From Odontocerum albicorne (Eukaryota > Arthropoda > Insecta > Trichoptera > Odontoceridae), in contig OX463844.1 in the NCBI GenBank assembly GCA_949825065.1, forward strand, positions 1,873,369 to 1,937,368: a stretch of DNA of 64,000 nucleotides, in the 5' to 3' direction. Position 1 is the first letter of the stretch; the number at the start of each line of letters is the position of its first letter. This document shows, in pieces, positions 20,127-30,637 of this stretch. Below the pieces are notes generated by a model. That model was not told where the DNA came from, searched no databases, and saw nothing but the letters and a program-made list of their open reading frames with translations. The position numbers and the translations under genes were made by a program.

Positions 20127-20783
20127 TCTCAATACACATTTTGACCAATAAACGTTTGCCTCTTAGCTAGCTACAAAAACTTTCATTTCCTCTTGTTTAA
20201 TAGGTTTTAAAGGTTTAAAATAATTTAATTTTAAGAACAAAAATAATTAAATCATTCTACAAAGCAAAAAATAAGGCACAAAGTTCTTTCTTCGCGCCTT
20301 AGAAACGGTGTCAAAGTGGTCGAATAGACCATATGATTTCTCACTTTTTGTGACCCACTAATCCAGGGTCGGGCTGGGGCTACGGGCTACCGAAAGTTAT
20401 GCGGTGGGCCGATGCGTAAATGAGCCGAAATATTCAGTATACAATATTAACGAATATTTTATTATAGATATTTTCAGAAAATTGAGCTCTATAAAAAATA
20501 ATTCACACTAACATTGCGAAAAACGGGCTTAGATTCATGTAAAAACTGCAAAGCAATACTTTTATGTTCTGCAGAAGTTTAACTTGCATTGGTTGGCGTA
20601 TAAGCACATCTTTTCGCCTCAAGAGAGCCGATAAAGTAGTGAGTAGTTAACTCTGTTAATATTTTATACACAAGTCTCATTTTATAATGCAATAATTTTA
20701 TAACAGGTGAGAAACGTTGTAAAAAAACAGTGAACCATGCACGACGTTACATAGTTGTCTAGTTATTAAAAAAAAAATTTCAA
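20127..20783. other. Unassigned spacer
   Basis: AT-rich with a GC-richer patch at 20345-20425 (AGGGTCGGGCTGGGGCTACG). No gene recognised. Confidence 0.45.
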
Positions 20784-20998
20784 AGGGGCATTATCTCTCC
20801 TGTTCCTTCACTGTCTCTAGGAACAGAGGGGCATTATCTCTCCTGTTCCTACACTGTCTCTAGGAACAGAGGGGCATTATATCTCCTGTTCCTACACTGC
20901 CTCTAGGAACAGAGGAGCATTATCTCTCCTGTTCTCACACTGCCTCTAGGAACAAAGGGGCATTATTTCTCCTGTTCCCACACTGTCTCAAGGAACAA
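20784..20998. repeat. 43-base minisatellite, 5 copies, each with a hairpin
   Basis: Units start at 20784, 20827, 20870, 20913 and 20956. Each reads AGGGGCATTATCTCTCCTG, TTCC, then TAGGAACAG. CTGTTCC and GGAACAG inside every unit are inverted and can pair, with a 13-base loop. Copies decay toward the right. Confidence 0.94.
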
Positions 20999-21059
20999 AT
21001 TAGACTCCCTTGCAGTGCGATCTTGCGCCCAACAAAATTACATATAAAATAGTTAGTTA

Positions 21060-21840
21060 CACTTGGATGAAGGGAGCCCCTGCTTTGTTGGTGTCACACA
21101 GAAGTGTAAAAATGATAGCGGTAGCATCGACAGCAGGTTAGATACCGCAAACAGAGTTGATAAATGGGAAAGTAAAAAAAAGATTTATTTATGATGTGGA
21201 AGGCTATTAAATAGTTGGGGAGTAGCTAAATTTTCCACAATTATTAAATAAGTGTCTTAAATTGCGGGGGAAGGTGTTTTTGTATTTGACATCAAAAAGG
21301 AAGGTCGAATACAAATATAACTCAATATAATATATATTTAAGATAATAGTCCACAACGGTATTTATGTACCAATTTTGATGTATGGGAGTAAAACATGGG
21401 CGTCAAAAACAATGAAATGAGCCGAATGAATGCTGTAGAAATGTATACACTTAGAAGAATACATGGGGTGTCAATGTATGACAGAATACGTGATGAAGTG
21501 ATAAGGGATATATGTGAATTTAAGACTAACCTACTGAGTAAGGTAAATAACAGCACTCTGAGATGGTTTGGGCACGTGGAATGAATGAATGAAAAATGAC
21601 TAAGAAACCAAATATAAATTACAAATATAAGTGCTAGGTGTTATGGAAGAATACATGGTTGGTTCAAGTGAACAATGTTTTGAAAGAAGGAAAAGTAAGA
21701 AGTTAGAGAAATCGTTGAAGCTGTATGAGGTGTATGGATGTGGAAGAGACGAAATATTTCTGCCAAGATAGGAAAGTCAGGCGCTCTACACAAGTAGAGA
21801 AGCGACGTGATGATATATAACATACATGTATATGTATGTA
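21060..21840 (+). pseudogene. RTE-like reverse transcriptase remnant
   Basis: Ordered fragments on the plus strand: GVSHRSVKMIAVASTAG near 21100, YVPILMYGSKTW (encoded near 21365-21400), MSRMNAVEMYTLRRIHGVSM, YDRIRDEVIRDICEFKTNLL, STLRWFGHVE and, after frame changes, GWFK, EVREIVEAV and a short 3' end. This is the segment after the catalytic core of RTE-like polymerases (P-x-LMYGSExW, RxxAVEMxxLRxxxGVxxxDRxRNxxVR, LRWFGHVERM). The same family in reverse gives the 8025, 9300, 35825, 37815, 52795 and 60378 remnants. Confidence 0.8.
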
Positions 21841-22460
21841 TCACAAAGTGTCAGTCTGAACTGATTTCCCGGCCCTATTTTAGTAGATAGTCCGTCTCCG
21901 TTCTTCTTCGATACTTAACATGCCTGACTTATACATGAAATAACTTGAAAATTAAAGAATCGCAATTTGAGTGTAGCTCATAGAAGCGCGATTGGGTGAT
22001 TCACTGGAAAAGATCTCGGATGTATTAGATTCGCGGTCGGTCTTTTCATGGCGGTCTCGTCTCGGTGGATCTGGGCAGTGATTAAGTGGAAAGTATTGTG
22101 TAGCGGAATGTTGCGGCATTTTCAAAAACAAAAACTTACAAAACAGATGAGCCAATCTCGAATCTAATCATCTGTCAAAAAAATCACGTATAAATTGTAA
22201 AAAAATTCATATAAATTGCAAAAAATATGACTTATTGTTTTTATTTTCACTAATATACGGTCACGTAACCTTATAAAAAACGCAGAAAAGTTACATTTTA
22301 ATATTTCCATCGATTTGTTAACCTTTCTGTTCCTGTGTTGTTACAAAACAACACTAATTTTAAACATTTATATCTCGAAAGAAAACACTTTATTATAGAA
22401 TTCTGAAAACTTTATTTTCGAATTCAGATTTATTTTATTTATTGAACATTTAGGAACAGT
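21841..22460. other. No gene seen
   Basis: AT-rich apart from short GC-richer patches (GGTCTCGTCTCGGTGGATCT near 22043). No repeat or exon recognised. Confidence 0.45.
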
Positions 22461-22853
22461 TGTTCCTTAAAGGAGAGATGATGAGGATGATTGTTGATAA
22501 ATAAAAACTCGTCGAAATCGGAATGTGCAAAGAGGAATTTTATTGACAAACGTCGGTATTTATAATGTGTGCGGGAATGCGCGCGCGATATATCGCTGTC
22601 TCGTCTCTGCGTTTACAATACGTTTTTAGGAGCGTGTAGGTATTTTTTCTGTTTTGGGAGACAGCGCGAGAGATATGTTGCTTTCTCGTTTTCTCATGGA
22701 ATGCGCTCTTGGTTGGTAGCGAGTTGAATGACCGCCGCGTGGACTTTGTCCATTGATTGTCTCGGATTGTGAAGCATGCGAGTTCGATGACCGGGCGAGC
22801 AAAGGTCGCCTCGTGAGTTCAGTGACCGCGCATACGGTCGCCTTAAATTAACA
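22461..22853 (-). mobile_element. Solo-LTR-like repeat, minus strand
   Basis: On the minus strand it begins TGTTAATTTAAGGCGACCG and ends CTCTCCTTTAAGGAACA, the TG...CA form of LTRs. It carries a TATA box (reverse of GGTATTTATA at about 22555) and, a short distance on, AATAAA (reversed), the promoter and polyadenylation layout of an LTR. Related copies are at 36241 and 46528. No gag, pol or primer-binding site lies next to it. Confidence 0.6.
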
Positions 22854-22899
22854 CATTAAATTATGAACAACTGTTTTTAAACACCATCTTTACTGACTA

Positions 22900-23085
22900 T
22901 AATATATTGTATAACAATTTTGTTCTATACAGTGCAATCTGGCTGGTGTATTGCCATCTCTTTCAACCACCCAGAAAGGTGTTTAACAAACTAGACTGAA
23001 ACACTTACCTGGGTACCAGCGGGAATCGAACTTGCAACCCAGGTTGGAATATAGGCGTCTTTCAATGTAGGCCACGAGAGTATAT
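22900..23085 (-). mobile_element. SINE-A copy
   Basis: Minus strand: B box GGTTGCAAGTTCGATTCCCG (reverse of 23020-23040), head reversed at 23050-23080 (GTGGCCTACATTGAAAGACG), LINE-1-like tail near 22940-22970. Confidence 0.72.
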
Positions 23086-23129
23086 ACATATATTGGCATT
23101 GACTGTTAAATAATAAAACCTTTAATAGA

Positions 23130-23350
23130 TGCATTATACAACGACTTTGTGGTATAGTAATCTTCCATCCGGAGGTTTCTGGTTCGATGCCCTAATATAA
23201 TTTAAGAACTTATTTTGTAACGTACACCCTAGACGTATATAAATGTTGTTGCACGTTCACGTGTGCTTTATTTCTCCAACATGCATTAGAGCGAACTGTG
23301 AGTTACGTGCCTACTTCAGTAATTCTCAACCTGAAGGCCAAATTATTTAG
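23130..23350 (+). mobile_element. SINE-B copy
   Basis: A decayed tRNA-like part (TTCCATCCGGAGGTTTCTGG then TTCGATGCCC, B-box like, 23163-23192) is followed by the SINE-B body (CACGTTCACGTGTGC, GCGAACTGTGAGTTACGTGC, CTACTTCAGTAATTCTC, GCTGAAGACA). Placed by comparison with 33205-33540. Confidence 0.5.
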
Positions 23351-24503
23351 GCTGAAGACATTTTATGTGAAAGATTTTGATATATGTATTTAAACAGTTT
23401 CAATTCAGTTTTATAAAAAAACTATTGAAAAATCGGGAATCCAACGGAATTTCTTTGAATCCTAGAAGTATTACGAATATGGTCGATACAATGGGCAGCC
23501 CTTCACCCCTGGTTTACCGGGACCTAAAACAATCAACGTCAAATCCTCCCCGTGTTGTCTCGCTCGCATTTGACCGAGGGCCACGAATAAGGTAGAGCGA
23601 GATAGGACATTTGTAAGGGAAATAAAGCCATAATGAGTCAATTCCGAGTCAAAGGGCGTCAAACACCCTTGTGGTGGAGGTTCAATAGAGATTTTTTTAA
23701 ATTTATACCTAAAAATCAAACTCGGTGAATTAGGGTGGAACGTTTGTTTCCCCTTATAAATTTTGGTGTTGATTCAAATATTCAATTTAAAGACATGTAT
23801 CATCATCATCACCATTAACATCTTCTATATATCCAACGATCTCCATAGTATAGTTGGTAAGCCGTTTTCCTACCCGAGGGTTGCATCTATTCTAACTTTA
23901 TTTTTAATATTTTACATCTTTCTTTTGGTTATGCGCGGGATGACAATCGTTTATATCTGTTAGTTAGATGCATCTCTTAGAACGCTGTTTTATTTATTGT
24001 AACGTTTTTCCACGTACTTATAACTTTCGTTTTTTTTTCAAAGCCTTTTAACACCTTTCACTGCCCCTAATGAAAGTGAGATTTAATGCTAATTATCTAT
24101 ATAATTAAATCATCTAAATGTCGTTTAATTATTTCCTTTATTTTCAAAGATGCTTTAAAATCACACGATATTCAATTATTTATATTTCAGAATATAACGA
24201 AACAACACGTCTTCTATCGGATCTAGTTGACACATAACTTATGTTAGAGGGGTCAAATTTTAAGCTCCTGATCATATAATGTTGATGACTGGCGTGGTAT
24301 CTAATCATACACGATCTAACATATCTAAACCGGAAACTTTTGGATCCAAATGGTACATTAAGTTCATAAATTTTATTTCGTTAGAATACATTTCTCTTCA
24401 TTCGTAGAGTGTATTCGTTTTCGGTGCCTGACTCTTTACATAACTCGACATCCTAAATTTTATGTCTTTTAAATTTCATTCTTCTTTTCGTACAATCTCA
24501 GGT
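23351..24503. other. Unassigned spacer
   Basis: A GC-richer patch at 23480-23600 (CAGCCCTTCACCCCTGGTTT) has an open frame without a recognisable family. The rest is AT-rich. CAT repeats occur near 23800 (ATCATCATCATCACC). No exon supported. Confidence 0.4.
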
Positions 24504-24511
24504 CTCCCATG

Positions 24512-24873
24512 CATTGGCGGCTGGTCCCGAGGTGCGCTGGTGCGCTGAGCACCAACTCACCTCGAGACGCTGAGCGAATATGAAATATCGCTGTCTCACG
24601 GTTTACTGTATATCACTGTATTCCCTATATGAATTTGTGTTTCCGTCCGGTGCGTATTGAAAATCGCTCCGGTAGTATTGGCAAACTTGGCCGGTCAATT
24701 TGAAAAGAATATTTTTTCTTAAATAAAAATACTCGTACTACTTGTCAGTATTCTTATACATATTTAATCTATACAAATATTTAACATTTTTGGAAGTCAT
24801 GTTTGCGAATACATAATTTAATTATTGCGAATTATTTCTCCGGTTTAGCGCACCTCTGAACCGGCCGCCGCTG
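24512..24873. mobile_element. hAT-type MITE with perfect 8-base target duplication
   Basis: CTCCCATG flanks both sides exactly (24504-24511 and 24874-24881). Inverted ends: left CATTGGCGGCTGGTCC, right reversed CAGCGGCGGCCGGTTC, both followed by GAGGTGCGCT. Just inside the left end a nested hairpin CGAGGTG...CACCTCG encloses GGTGC...GCACC. 362 bases, no transposase. Confidence 0.9.
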
Positions 24874-24888
24874 CTCCCATGGTATCTA

Positions 24889-25499
24889 TTAACCTTTCCC
24901 TTCCTGTACTAAAAAAATCCGCGCGTTCCGGTGCTGTGTATTCAATACACATCAATACACATGTAAAAATGAGCGATTTAAACTCGGAAAAATTAGAATA
25001 TTCATAGCCAATTGCATAATTAATTAAATTTGTAGTCAAAAGTGATAATAATTGAAGTTTAATTGCTGAAAACATGAAAAAACATCGGCCGATGTTCACA
25101 AAACGAGCGAAAAGACCACCTCAAACGAATGCCCGCGAATTACTGAAGCGAGCGAAATGAGATTCTATTTCTTGCGTTCCCATATACCAAACTAGACTGA
25201 GAGTGAGACTTGAATAGCGTCGCTTCTCATCTATAGCGGTTTTTTAGAATGAATATACCTACGTCACACACTGGCAAACGTTTGATTGTATTGGTGAATT
25301 TATTCCCGATTTTCACAAAATATCTCGGATGTGGCCGATAAGTGCTAATTATTATTAATATTATTTTTTCATTCAATGCGTAAATGTATTACGGAGGAAT
25401 ACCTAAAATCTGAACCCAGTATTTATTATATTAATAGAGGTATAAAAGTTTTTAGAAGCAATGTGTACTAGTTACACATCACAGGGAAATAAGGGTTAA
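24889..25499 (+). mobile_element. piggyBac-type MITE, full length
   Basis: TTAA at 24889-24892 and 25496-25499. Left end AACCTTTCCCTTCCTGT; right end reversed AACCCTTATTTCCCTGTG. TTAA targets and CC-starting terminal repeats define piggyBac elements. No coding frame survives. It lies only 7 bases from the target duplication of the neighbouring hAT MITE. Confidence 0.88.
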
Positions 25500-25603
25500 T
25501 ACACGTTCTAACTTTTCAGACCGGAATTTTTGGACCTTAATGATAAACGCATGTAAATTTAAATTGTATTTCTTCTACTCTCAATACATTCTCATTTTTT
25601 CAG

Positions 25604-25665
25604 AGGTCATAGGGCGAACAATCGCGGCACAAGTATCGAGCGACGATCTGGATACCCATCCTCAG
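25604..25665 (+). CDS. Candidate internal exon
   Basis: Bounded by CATTTTTTCAG and CAG followed by GTAAAG. Two of three frames are open: VIGRTIAAQVSSDDLDTHPQ, or GHRANNRGTSIERRSGYPSS. Joined to the 26855 exon, the second continues GVSVKGRSTG and stops at 26884, giving a coherent Ser/Arg/Gly-rich C-terminus. The third frame, which would join the longer open frame of the 26855 exon, has a TAG near its start. I do not recognise the protein. The splice sites are good; the frame remains undecided. Confidence 0.4.
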
Positions 25666-26384
25666 GTAAAGATTAATAAAATAACCTTTTTTTCCTATGC
25701 GATTTTTTTTTAAATTTCGCACTTATCAGAAATTATCAAATAACTACAGAGAATTATTGTCTAAGCATTTAAAAATGCCAAGAATAAAATTAAGTCAATC
25801 TTGTGTAGGAGTTGAATAAAAACAAAGTGTTATTATGTAATTAGTTGATATACGAAAACCACAGTGCTGGGAGGAGGCGCGAGAGTGAAAGAGGCACCAA
25901 CGGAGATATGAAGGGGGCGATGATTTATGGAAGTGCGACGGGGTAATCCAGCGCCAGGATCATAGGCCAAATGTTCCACATATGAGGTGTGCAGGGAACT
26001 TTCAGAAGATTACAAAGGTGAAAAGATAGAGAATCAAGTAAGATTCTGTCGATGTTTTCTATGATTCTCCAACTTTTTTAAGATGTTTCTTCAGCGAGAT
26101 TTCTTATTTATCTTATAAATTGATTGTTCAATAGAGCGGGGTATTATAATGGATAAAGGGTATAATCTAATGGCCGCAGCCACCGCCTTCCTATCTGTCA
26201 ATAATAAGTTTGAATCCAGAATTAGAGTAATAAGCTCGCCAGGATACACTATGTAAAACAAAAGCGTAATGCAATATGTATTTTTTGCTTAAAATAATGT
26301 AACAGAATAATAAATTTATCAAATGAAATGTAAATGTCTCGTATGACTTTTTAATTTAGTTACTAATTTTTCCTTTACTAGAGT
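25666..26384. other. Intron-like spacer
   Basis: Between two candidate exons. Mostly AT-rich, with a GC-richer patch at 25870-25990 (GCTGGGAGGAGGCGCGAGAG). A tract near 26150-26240 (AATGGCCGCAGCCACCGCCT) resembles 6880-6900 (GGATGCGGCCATTAGATTAG, in the other orientation). No exon supported inside. Confidence 0.4.
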
Positions 26385-26740
26385 AAGTTAAGAAGTGACT
26401 GAAAAAACTCTTAATTTCTAGTCAGTAAAATAACGTGTCTCATTCCTGATCTTTCTTTTCCTTTCCTCTTCACCATCCATTCCTTTCCTTTCGATTGATG
26501 ATATCTCACTTAAACTGAAAAATAATGTTCGGGTGATTGTCCGTCTTTGTAGGGTTCGTGGGTATATGCTCACGTATGTGTTTATGGATTTCGTGGGGAT
26601 GGATAGTCATTTGAATGATTTATGCGACCACGCACCTTGCTTCATTTACTTCTGTCTGGTTGGTTGGAAGAGATTGTCGCCTAGCAATAAGCCTTCCATG
26701 TTTTATTTGCAATAAAAGTGTTAAATAAATAAAAATAAGT
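26385..26740 (+). mobile_element. LINE-1 3' end, second copy
   Basis: Starts in the last polymerase codons (CTGAAAAAACTCTTAATTTC then AGTCAGTAA). The 3' untranslated region follows, with an extra segment around 26470-26565 compared with 5997-6235. It ends TGGTTGGAAGAGATTGTCGC and a ...AAATAAATAAA tail. Confidence 0.8.
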
Positions 26741-26854
26741 AAGAACATTGAAATCAACACAAAAATACATATATCAACTCTTCAAAGAGAGACGCAGAAA
26801 ACAAGGATAAAAAAATAGTGCTTATAGTAACGAAAGTAATATATCTTCTTGCAG

Positions 26855-27075
26855 GTGTTTCGGTGAAGGGGCGCTCAACTGGCTGAATATCTTGGCTCAT
26901 GAAGATGGTGAGTCAATCACCACAGCTCTATTCGGTGTACCTCTTCCGCCGGCGCCGGCAGGTGCCTGTTTGATCTCACAACCGTGTAGTTATAAAGCGA
27001 TTAGCGCCAATATTATTTGCAGAACATGGAAGCATACACAAATCCTAAGTTCTTCCGAAACTAACAGCGGAACAG
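26855..27075 (+). CDS. Candidate exon with long open frame
   Basis: The acceptor ATATCTTCTTGCAG ends at 26854; donors lie at 26908 (GTGAGT) and 27076 (GTAAGG). One frame is open throughout: CFGEGALNWLNILAHEDGES, ITTALFGVPLPPAPAGACLI, SQPCSYKAISANIICRTWKH and TQILSSSETNSGT. It ends with one leftover base, matching the open frame of the exon at 30843. A second frame continues the 25604 exon (GVSVKGRSTG and stop at 26884-26886). Only one can be right for a given transcript. The long frame is unusually rich in ordinary protein residues for this window, but I do not recognise it. Confidence 0.45.
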
Positions 27076-27177
27076 GTAAGGAAATTCGACAGTTAGAGTC
27101 AGCTTTTTGCTTTACAAAAATAGAATATCAAATTTTATTTGATTTATAAAATATATAATATAATAAATATTCTGACA

Positions 27178-27500
27178 ATTTATATCGTACCGTTTTGAGA
27201 ACAAACCCTCCTCAAAAGCGTTCCAATAATAATTGTCGTCGGGGTTACGCCTCGTCTCGTAGTCGACGATCTCCTCGCCATCAGATTGAGATGATCGGAG
27301 TATGCCGGCATATTATTTCCTTTTTTTTTTAAAGAATAGCTTTGACCGAAGTCATAGGTGTCCTTATGATATACCCTCAAATACTGGAATAGGTGGAAAA
27401 AATGCCTGTGTTATTTGAGGTGAGTAGCACAGTGCGGAGTTCGAACCGGCCATCTTCCGCGCGGAAGTCCAGCGCGTTATCGCACGAGTATGCACCTCAT
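27178..27500 (-). mobile_element. SINE-C copy
   Basis: The minus strand starts with a tRNA-like head near 27500-27420 (GCGATAACGCGCTGGAC, then GGCCGGTTCGAACTCCGCAC as B box). The body runs down to 27178. The tail (AACGCTTTTGAGGAGGG and TACGATATAAATTG) is the same type as that of LINE-3 at 27519. Confidence 0.6.
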
Positions 27501-27518
27501 TAAATAATAATGAAAAAA

Positions 27519-27860
27519 GAAAATTTATATAGCGCCGTTTAGAAAATAAAATCTCCTTAAGGCCGCTCTAACTCAAGATTCAAACTCACTCATAAATTTT
27601 GATTAGACTTCCCAAAAAGGATTTCCTTTAAGTGCTTCATAAAACTGTACATGCACAACACTAGGAGGTTGACCATTCCACGCCACAGGACCAACAATGG
27701 AAAAAGCTTTATCATGATACCCTGTCCTGTTGGATCGATTTATTAATTTCAGTGTCCGAACCATCTATTATATAAATAATGTTACGTGTTTCCAATAGGA
27801 GGCTACAGAGATCACAGCATCAATCAGGTATTGCCCTGACCAAATAGTCTTAATGCCCGA
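27519..27860 (-). mobile_element. LINE-3 3' end
   Basis: Minus-strand polymerase C-terminus (27603-27761) followed by a short 3' untranslated region ending GCGGCCTTAAGGAGATTTTA, then AACGGCGCTATATAAATTTT. Upstream (27761-27860) is decayed coding sequence. The tail also forms the 46-base array at 42675-43226. Confidence 0.72.
27603..27761 (-). pseudogene. Non-LTR reverse transcriptase C-terminus (LINE-3)
   Basis: The open frame reads VRTLKLINRSNRTGYHDKAF, SIVGPVAWNGQPPSVVHVQF, YEALKGNPFWEV and stop at 27603-27605. It matches the end of CR1/jockey-group polymerases: R-T-x-x-R-x-RxAFSxxGPxxWNxLPxSVR, then an F-x-x-x-LK tail. Truncated at the 5' side. Confidence 0.78.
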
Positions 27861-28178
27861 ACAAGTTAGCATGCTGTGAATCATGCATAGCCTCAATCAC
27901 AGTCATTATTACTTTCTTTCAAGAAACAGCTCATCTCTGAATGTTCACCTTGCATGACCAATCTAATATGATAATTTATATGTAATAATATTTCGTAGAA
28001 ATTCTTACAGGAAAAATAGTGTATCCCTCGTTGATCAATATACTCGTATAATGCATCTGCTTTCATGGATTCAACTATTAATTCCGTCATCAGCAGTTAA
28101 ACTATTGAGAGCAACTCCGCTCGCACACGGAATACTTTACTGAATGTACTTTTTGGGTATCGATATCTTCTTCTTCTT
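27861..28178. other. No gene seen
   Basis: AT-rich between LINE-3 and an RTE remnant; GAACAAGTTAGCATGCTG near 27860 is unique in the window. Confidence 0.4.
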
Positions 28179-28553
28179 CTAAGTGCCCTGTCGGGTCCCC
28201 CCAACGTTGGCGATCACTTCGGCGAATCCGTCTCGGTCCTGAGCCGCCCGGAACAGTTCCTGTGCACTCCGGATGCCGGTCCACTCCCTCACATTCCGCA
28301 GCCAGGACATCTGTCTTCTTCCGGGCCCCCGGTGTCCCTCGACTTTCCCCTTCAATATAAGCTGGAGCAAGTGGTACTTCTCTCCACGCAGCACGTGACC
28401 CAGATATGAAATCTTTCTAACTTTTATAATGGACAACAACTCCCTGTCAGCTCTAGCTCGCCTCAGGACTTCGGTATTTGTCACCATGTCTGTCCAGGGA
28501 ATTTTGAGCATTCGACGATGCAACCACATTTCAAATGCTTCCAGTCTGTTCAT
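28179..28553 (-). pseudogene. RTE-like reverse transcriptase C-terminal domain, still open
   Basis: A 124-residue minus-strand frame without stops: RLEAFEMWLHRRMLKIPWTD, MVTNTEVLRRARADRELLSI, KVRKISYLGHVLRGEKYHLL, QLILKGKVEGHRGPGRRQMS, WLRNVREWTGIRSAQELFRA and AEVIANVGG. This is the standard end of RTE-like polymerases (ExxxxRRMLxIPWxDxVxNxEVLxR, YLGHxxR, GKxxGxRxxGRRxxSWLxN). The 5' part is missing: it begins abruptly at CTGTTCATTGCCGAT. It is the best-preserved member here, so probably the youngest insertion. Confidence 0.88.
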
Positions 28554-28660
28554 TGCCGATATATTTTATTTTATATCAACGATATTTTTATATATTATAC
28601 GAATGATTAAAACATGAAAAAAAAATTGACATTAACATTTAAGCAGTGTTATTTATACTA

Positions 28661-28820
28661 TAGAAAAAAACTAGTAAAAGAGGAATCCAACTCAACAAAA
28701 TAAATAAATACAATTTAATATATTCGTCTCTCAAAAACAGCTTTTTCACTTTACTCCTATAAGTAGTCAAAGTCACATGAAAATCCATATAATGCCCATA
28801 TTGATTGCCAAATATGAGCT
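28661..28820. repeat. Dispersed repeat R, copy without palindrome
   Basis: Shares CTATAGAAAAAAACTAGTA and CTCCTATAAGTAGTC, AAAGTCACATGAAAATCCAT with 32330-32690. In that copy a palindromic element sits between CTCCTGTA and AGTAGTC; here the site is empty. Confidence 0.65.
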
Positions 28821-28897
28821 GTCTTGTTATGCAAAAGTTGTAAATATAAGCGCTATTTATAAAATCTTCAATCTATGACTGAAGGAGAAAGCAAAGG

Positions 28898-28941
28898 GAA
28901 AATACTCGTAAATTATTTAGATTTACGAGTATTTTCCCCTT
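28898..28941. repeat. Near-perfect 18-base hairpin
   Basis: GGGAAAATACTCGTAAAT, a 7-base loop (TATTTAG), then ATTTACGAGTATTTTCCC. Directly followed by a duplicated GTACCTGTAAACATTATAGA (28947 and 28981). Confidence 0.85.
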
Positions 28942-29735
28942 GCTTGTACCTGTAAACATTATAGAAATTCCATTAAACTAGTACCTGTAAACATTATAGA
29001 ATTCCCATAAAACTCAGAATATAAAAATTCAACTTAACGCTCCGCTCCGTTCTCAAGAGTCACTCGCTCCATTCTCGCGTTCTCAGAAGTTACTCCTCAC
29101 TCCATTCTCGCGTTCGGAAGATGGTTACAATTATTTCAATAATCATACATACTCGTACATGTAAATACGCCGTGTCTCTTAAGGGGTAGGTAAAGAGAAC
29201 AGATCTTCAAACTTTTCTATCCAACTACAAAAATATGTGTGATGTATTATATGTTATCTGGCCACTATACTTACGTGTAATGAACGAGCTGTAAGGAAAT
29301 TGAAAAAAGGGTAGCAACAGTGTAAACGGATCTTCTTGCAATATCTCTATTTCTTGATGATAGTATCAGAGAATGGATTTGAAGTGTAAGTTAGCAATGC
29401 TAAGGACCCGATACTACCTGAAAAGTTCCGCTGTGAAACACAAGGCCAGAAGTTAATCAATTATTTTTTTATGATTAATTTTTGAAAAACCTGCAGCATA
29501 TACTTCTGTGTTAAGGTGCAATCATCCCTCCACCCCATAACTAATATACCGTAGGAAAATGCCAACTGACATAAAGCGAAATATATTCCTTTAAGAACAG
29601 TTTTACTGAACGCATTTCGAATCATACGGAAAATATACCCCAGTTTTCAGATTTTTGTGCTCATACTCGTATGTTAATATGAACCACCCAGCGAAGAAAC
29701 TGATCAACTAAAACTCCAAGATACTTTATGCTATA
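28942..29735. other. Spacer with small duplications and an RTE scrap
   Basis: Holds the duplicated block above, a CACTCGCTCCATTCTCGCGT / CACTCCATTCTCGCGTTCGG duplication (29060-29115), and a scrap of minus-strand RTE tail (CGCCGTGTCTCTTAAGGGG at 29168). No gene seen. Confidence 0.45.
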
Positions 29736-30310
29736 CTTGAGAAAATGTAGCATGGTCCCTGTGACAGTTCACAAAGTGGCCCCAATACAACCTTGTATTG
29801 ACGTTCAGTAATTTTAATTATTTTATCAACTTTAATATTATATAAGCCTCGATTCTAATAAATACGTGTAGCAAGTTATCTAGGTAAATACATTACATAA
29901 AACTAACAATAATGACAAATTATTACATCTTCTTACAAATTAGAAAAAAATGTGGCAGTTTGTTAAAATCAAATAATATTTTGTGACGTTTGTCAAAAGT
30001 CACTACGTAAGTCTGCATCGGCTAAGGATGGGGTATACGATGATTGGATTTTCGATTTTTTTATACATAAAATTAAATGTTCGTAACTTGTATTAATTCA
30101 TAGTGGATATTGGCCTATTTAAATATAGATCATACAATACATTAGAAAGTCAATATAATGAAAATTTGGAATTAAAACGTCAGTTTAGAGAAAAACAATT
30201 TTTCGATTTATAAAAAAAACGATTAGATTTGTAAAAAACAACGATTTCACCCCATCCCTTTGAGACATGACATTTCAAACGTCACAGGAACCATCCTACA
30301 TTTTCTCAAG
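29736..30310. mobile_element. Tc1/mariner-type MITE-B
   Basis: Inverted ends: CTTGAGAAAATGTAGCATGG left and CTTGAGAAAATGTAGGATGG right reversed, continuing TCCCTGTGACAG / TTCCTGTGACG. TA on both sides (29734-29735, 30311-30312). 575 bases, no transposase. Inside are GGGATGGGGTATACG-like and AATTAAAACGTCA segments shared with copies at 45612 and 62895. Confidence 0.85.
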
Positions 30311-30637
30311 TATATCAACCATTTCCAAAGAAACACAACTACAGCCAGTCGAAGGTGAACAATTATGCAGTTTTATGTATTTATTTTCCGAGTTCTTGTA
30401 GAGATGTTAAACGTAACATACTTTTTTTTCAGGATTTCATAGTCAGTAAATTTGAATCCATCCAATTGATATTAATTTTAATTTTTGTTTATTTTTTTTA
30501 AATTAAGGTTATGGATACCGATAATAATTATGAAACAAAAGCTGATTTATCGAATAAACATCTTCAAAGCAATAAATATGCCAAAAGTATTTATAAAAAA
30601 GTGTTATTTTATTAACAAACAAAAATAAATTTAATTT
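30311..30637. other. AT-rich spacer, no gene seen
   Basis: No repeat or exon recognised. Confidence 0.5.

Noticed and set aside
19563..20151. Two overlapping repeat-rich frames of 102 and 117 codons
   Set aside because: They arise because three 26-base units equal 26 codons with few stops. No start context, splice site or non-repeat protein part supports a gene.
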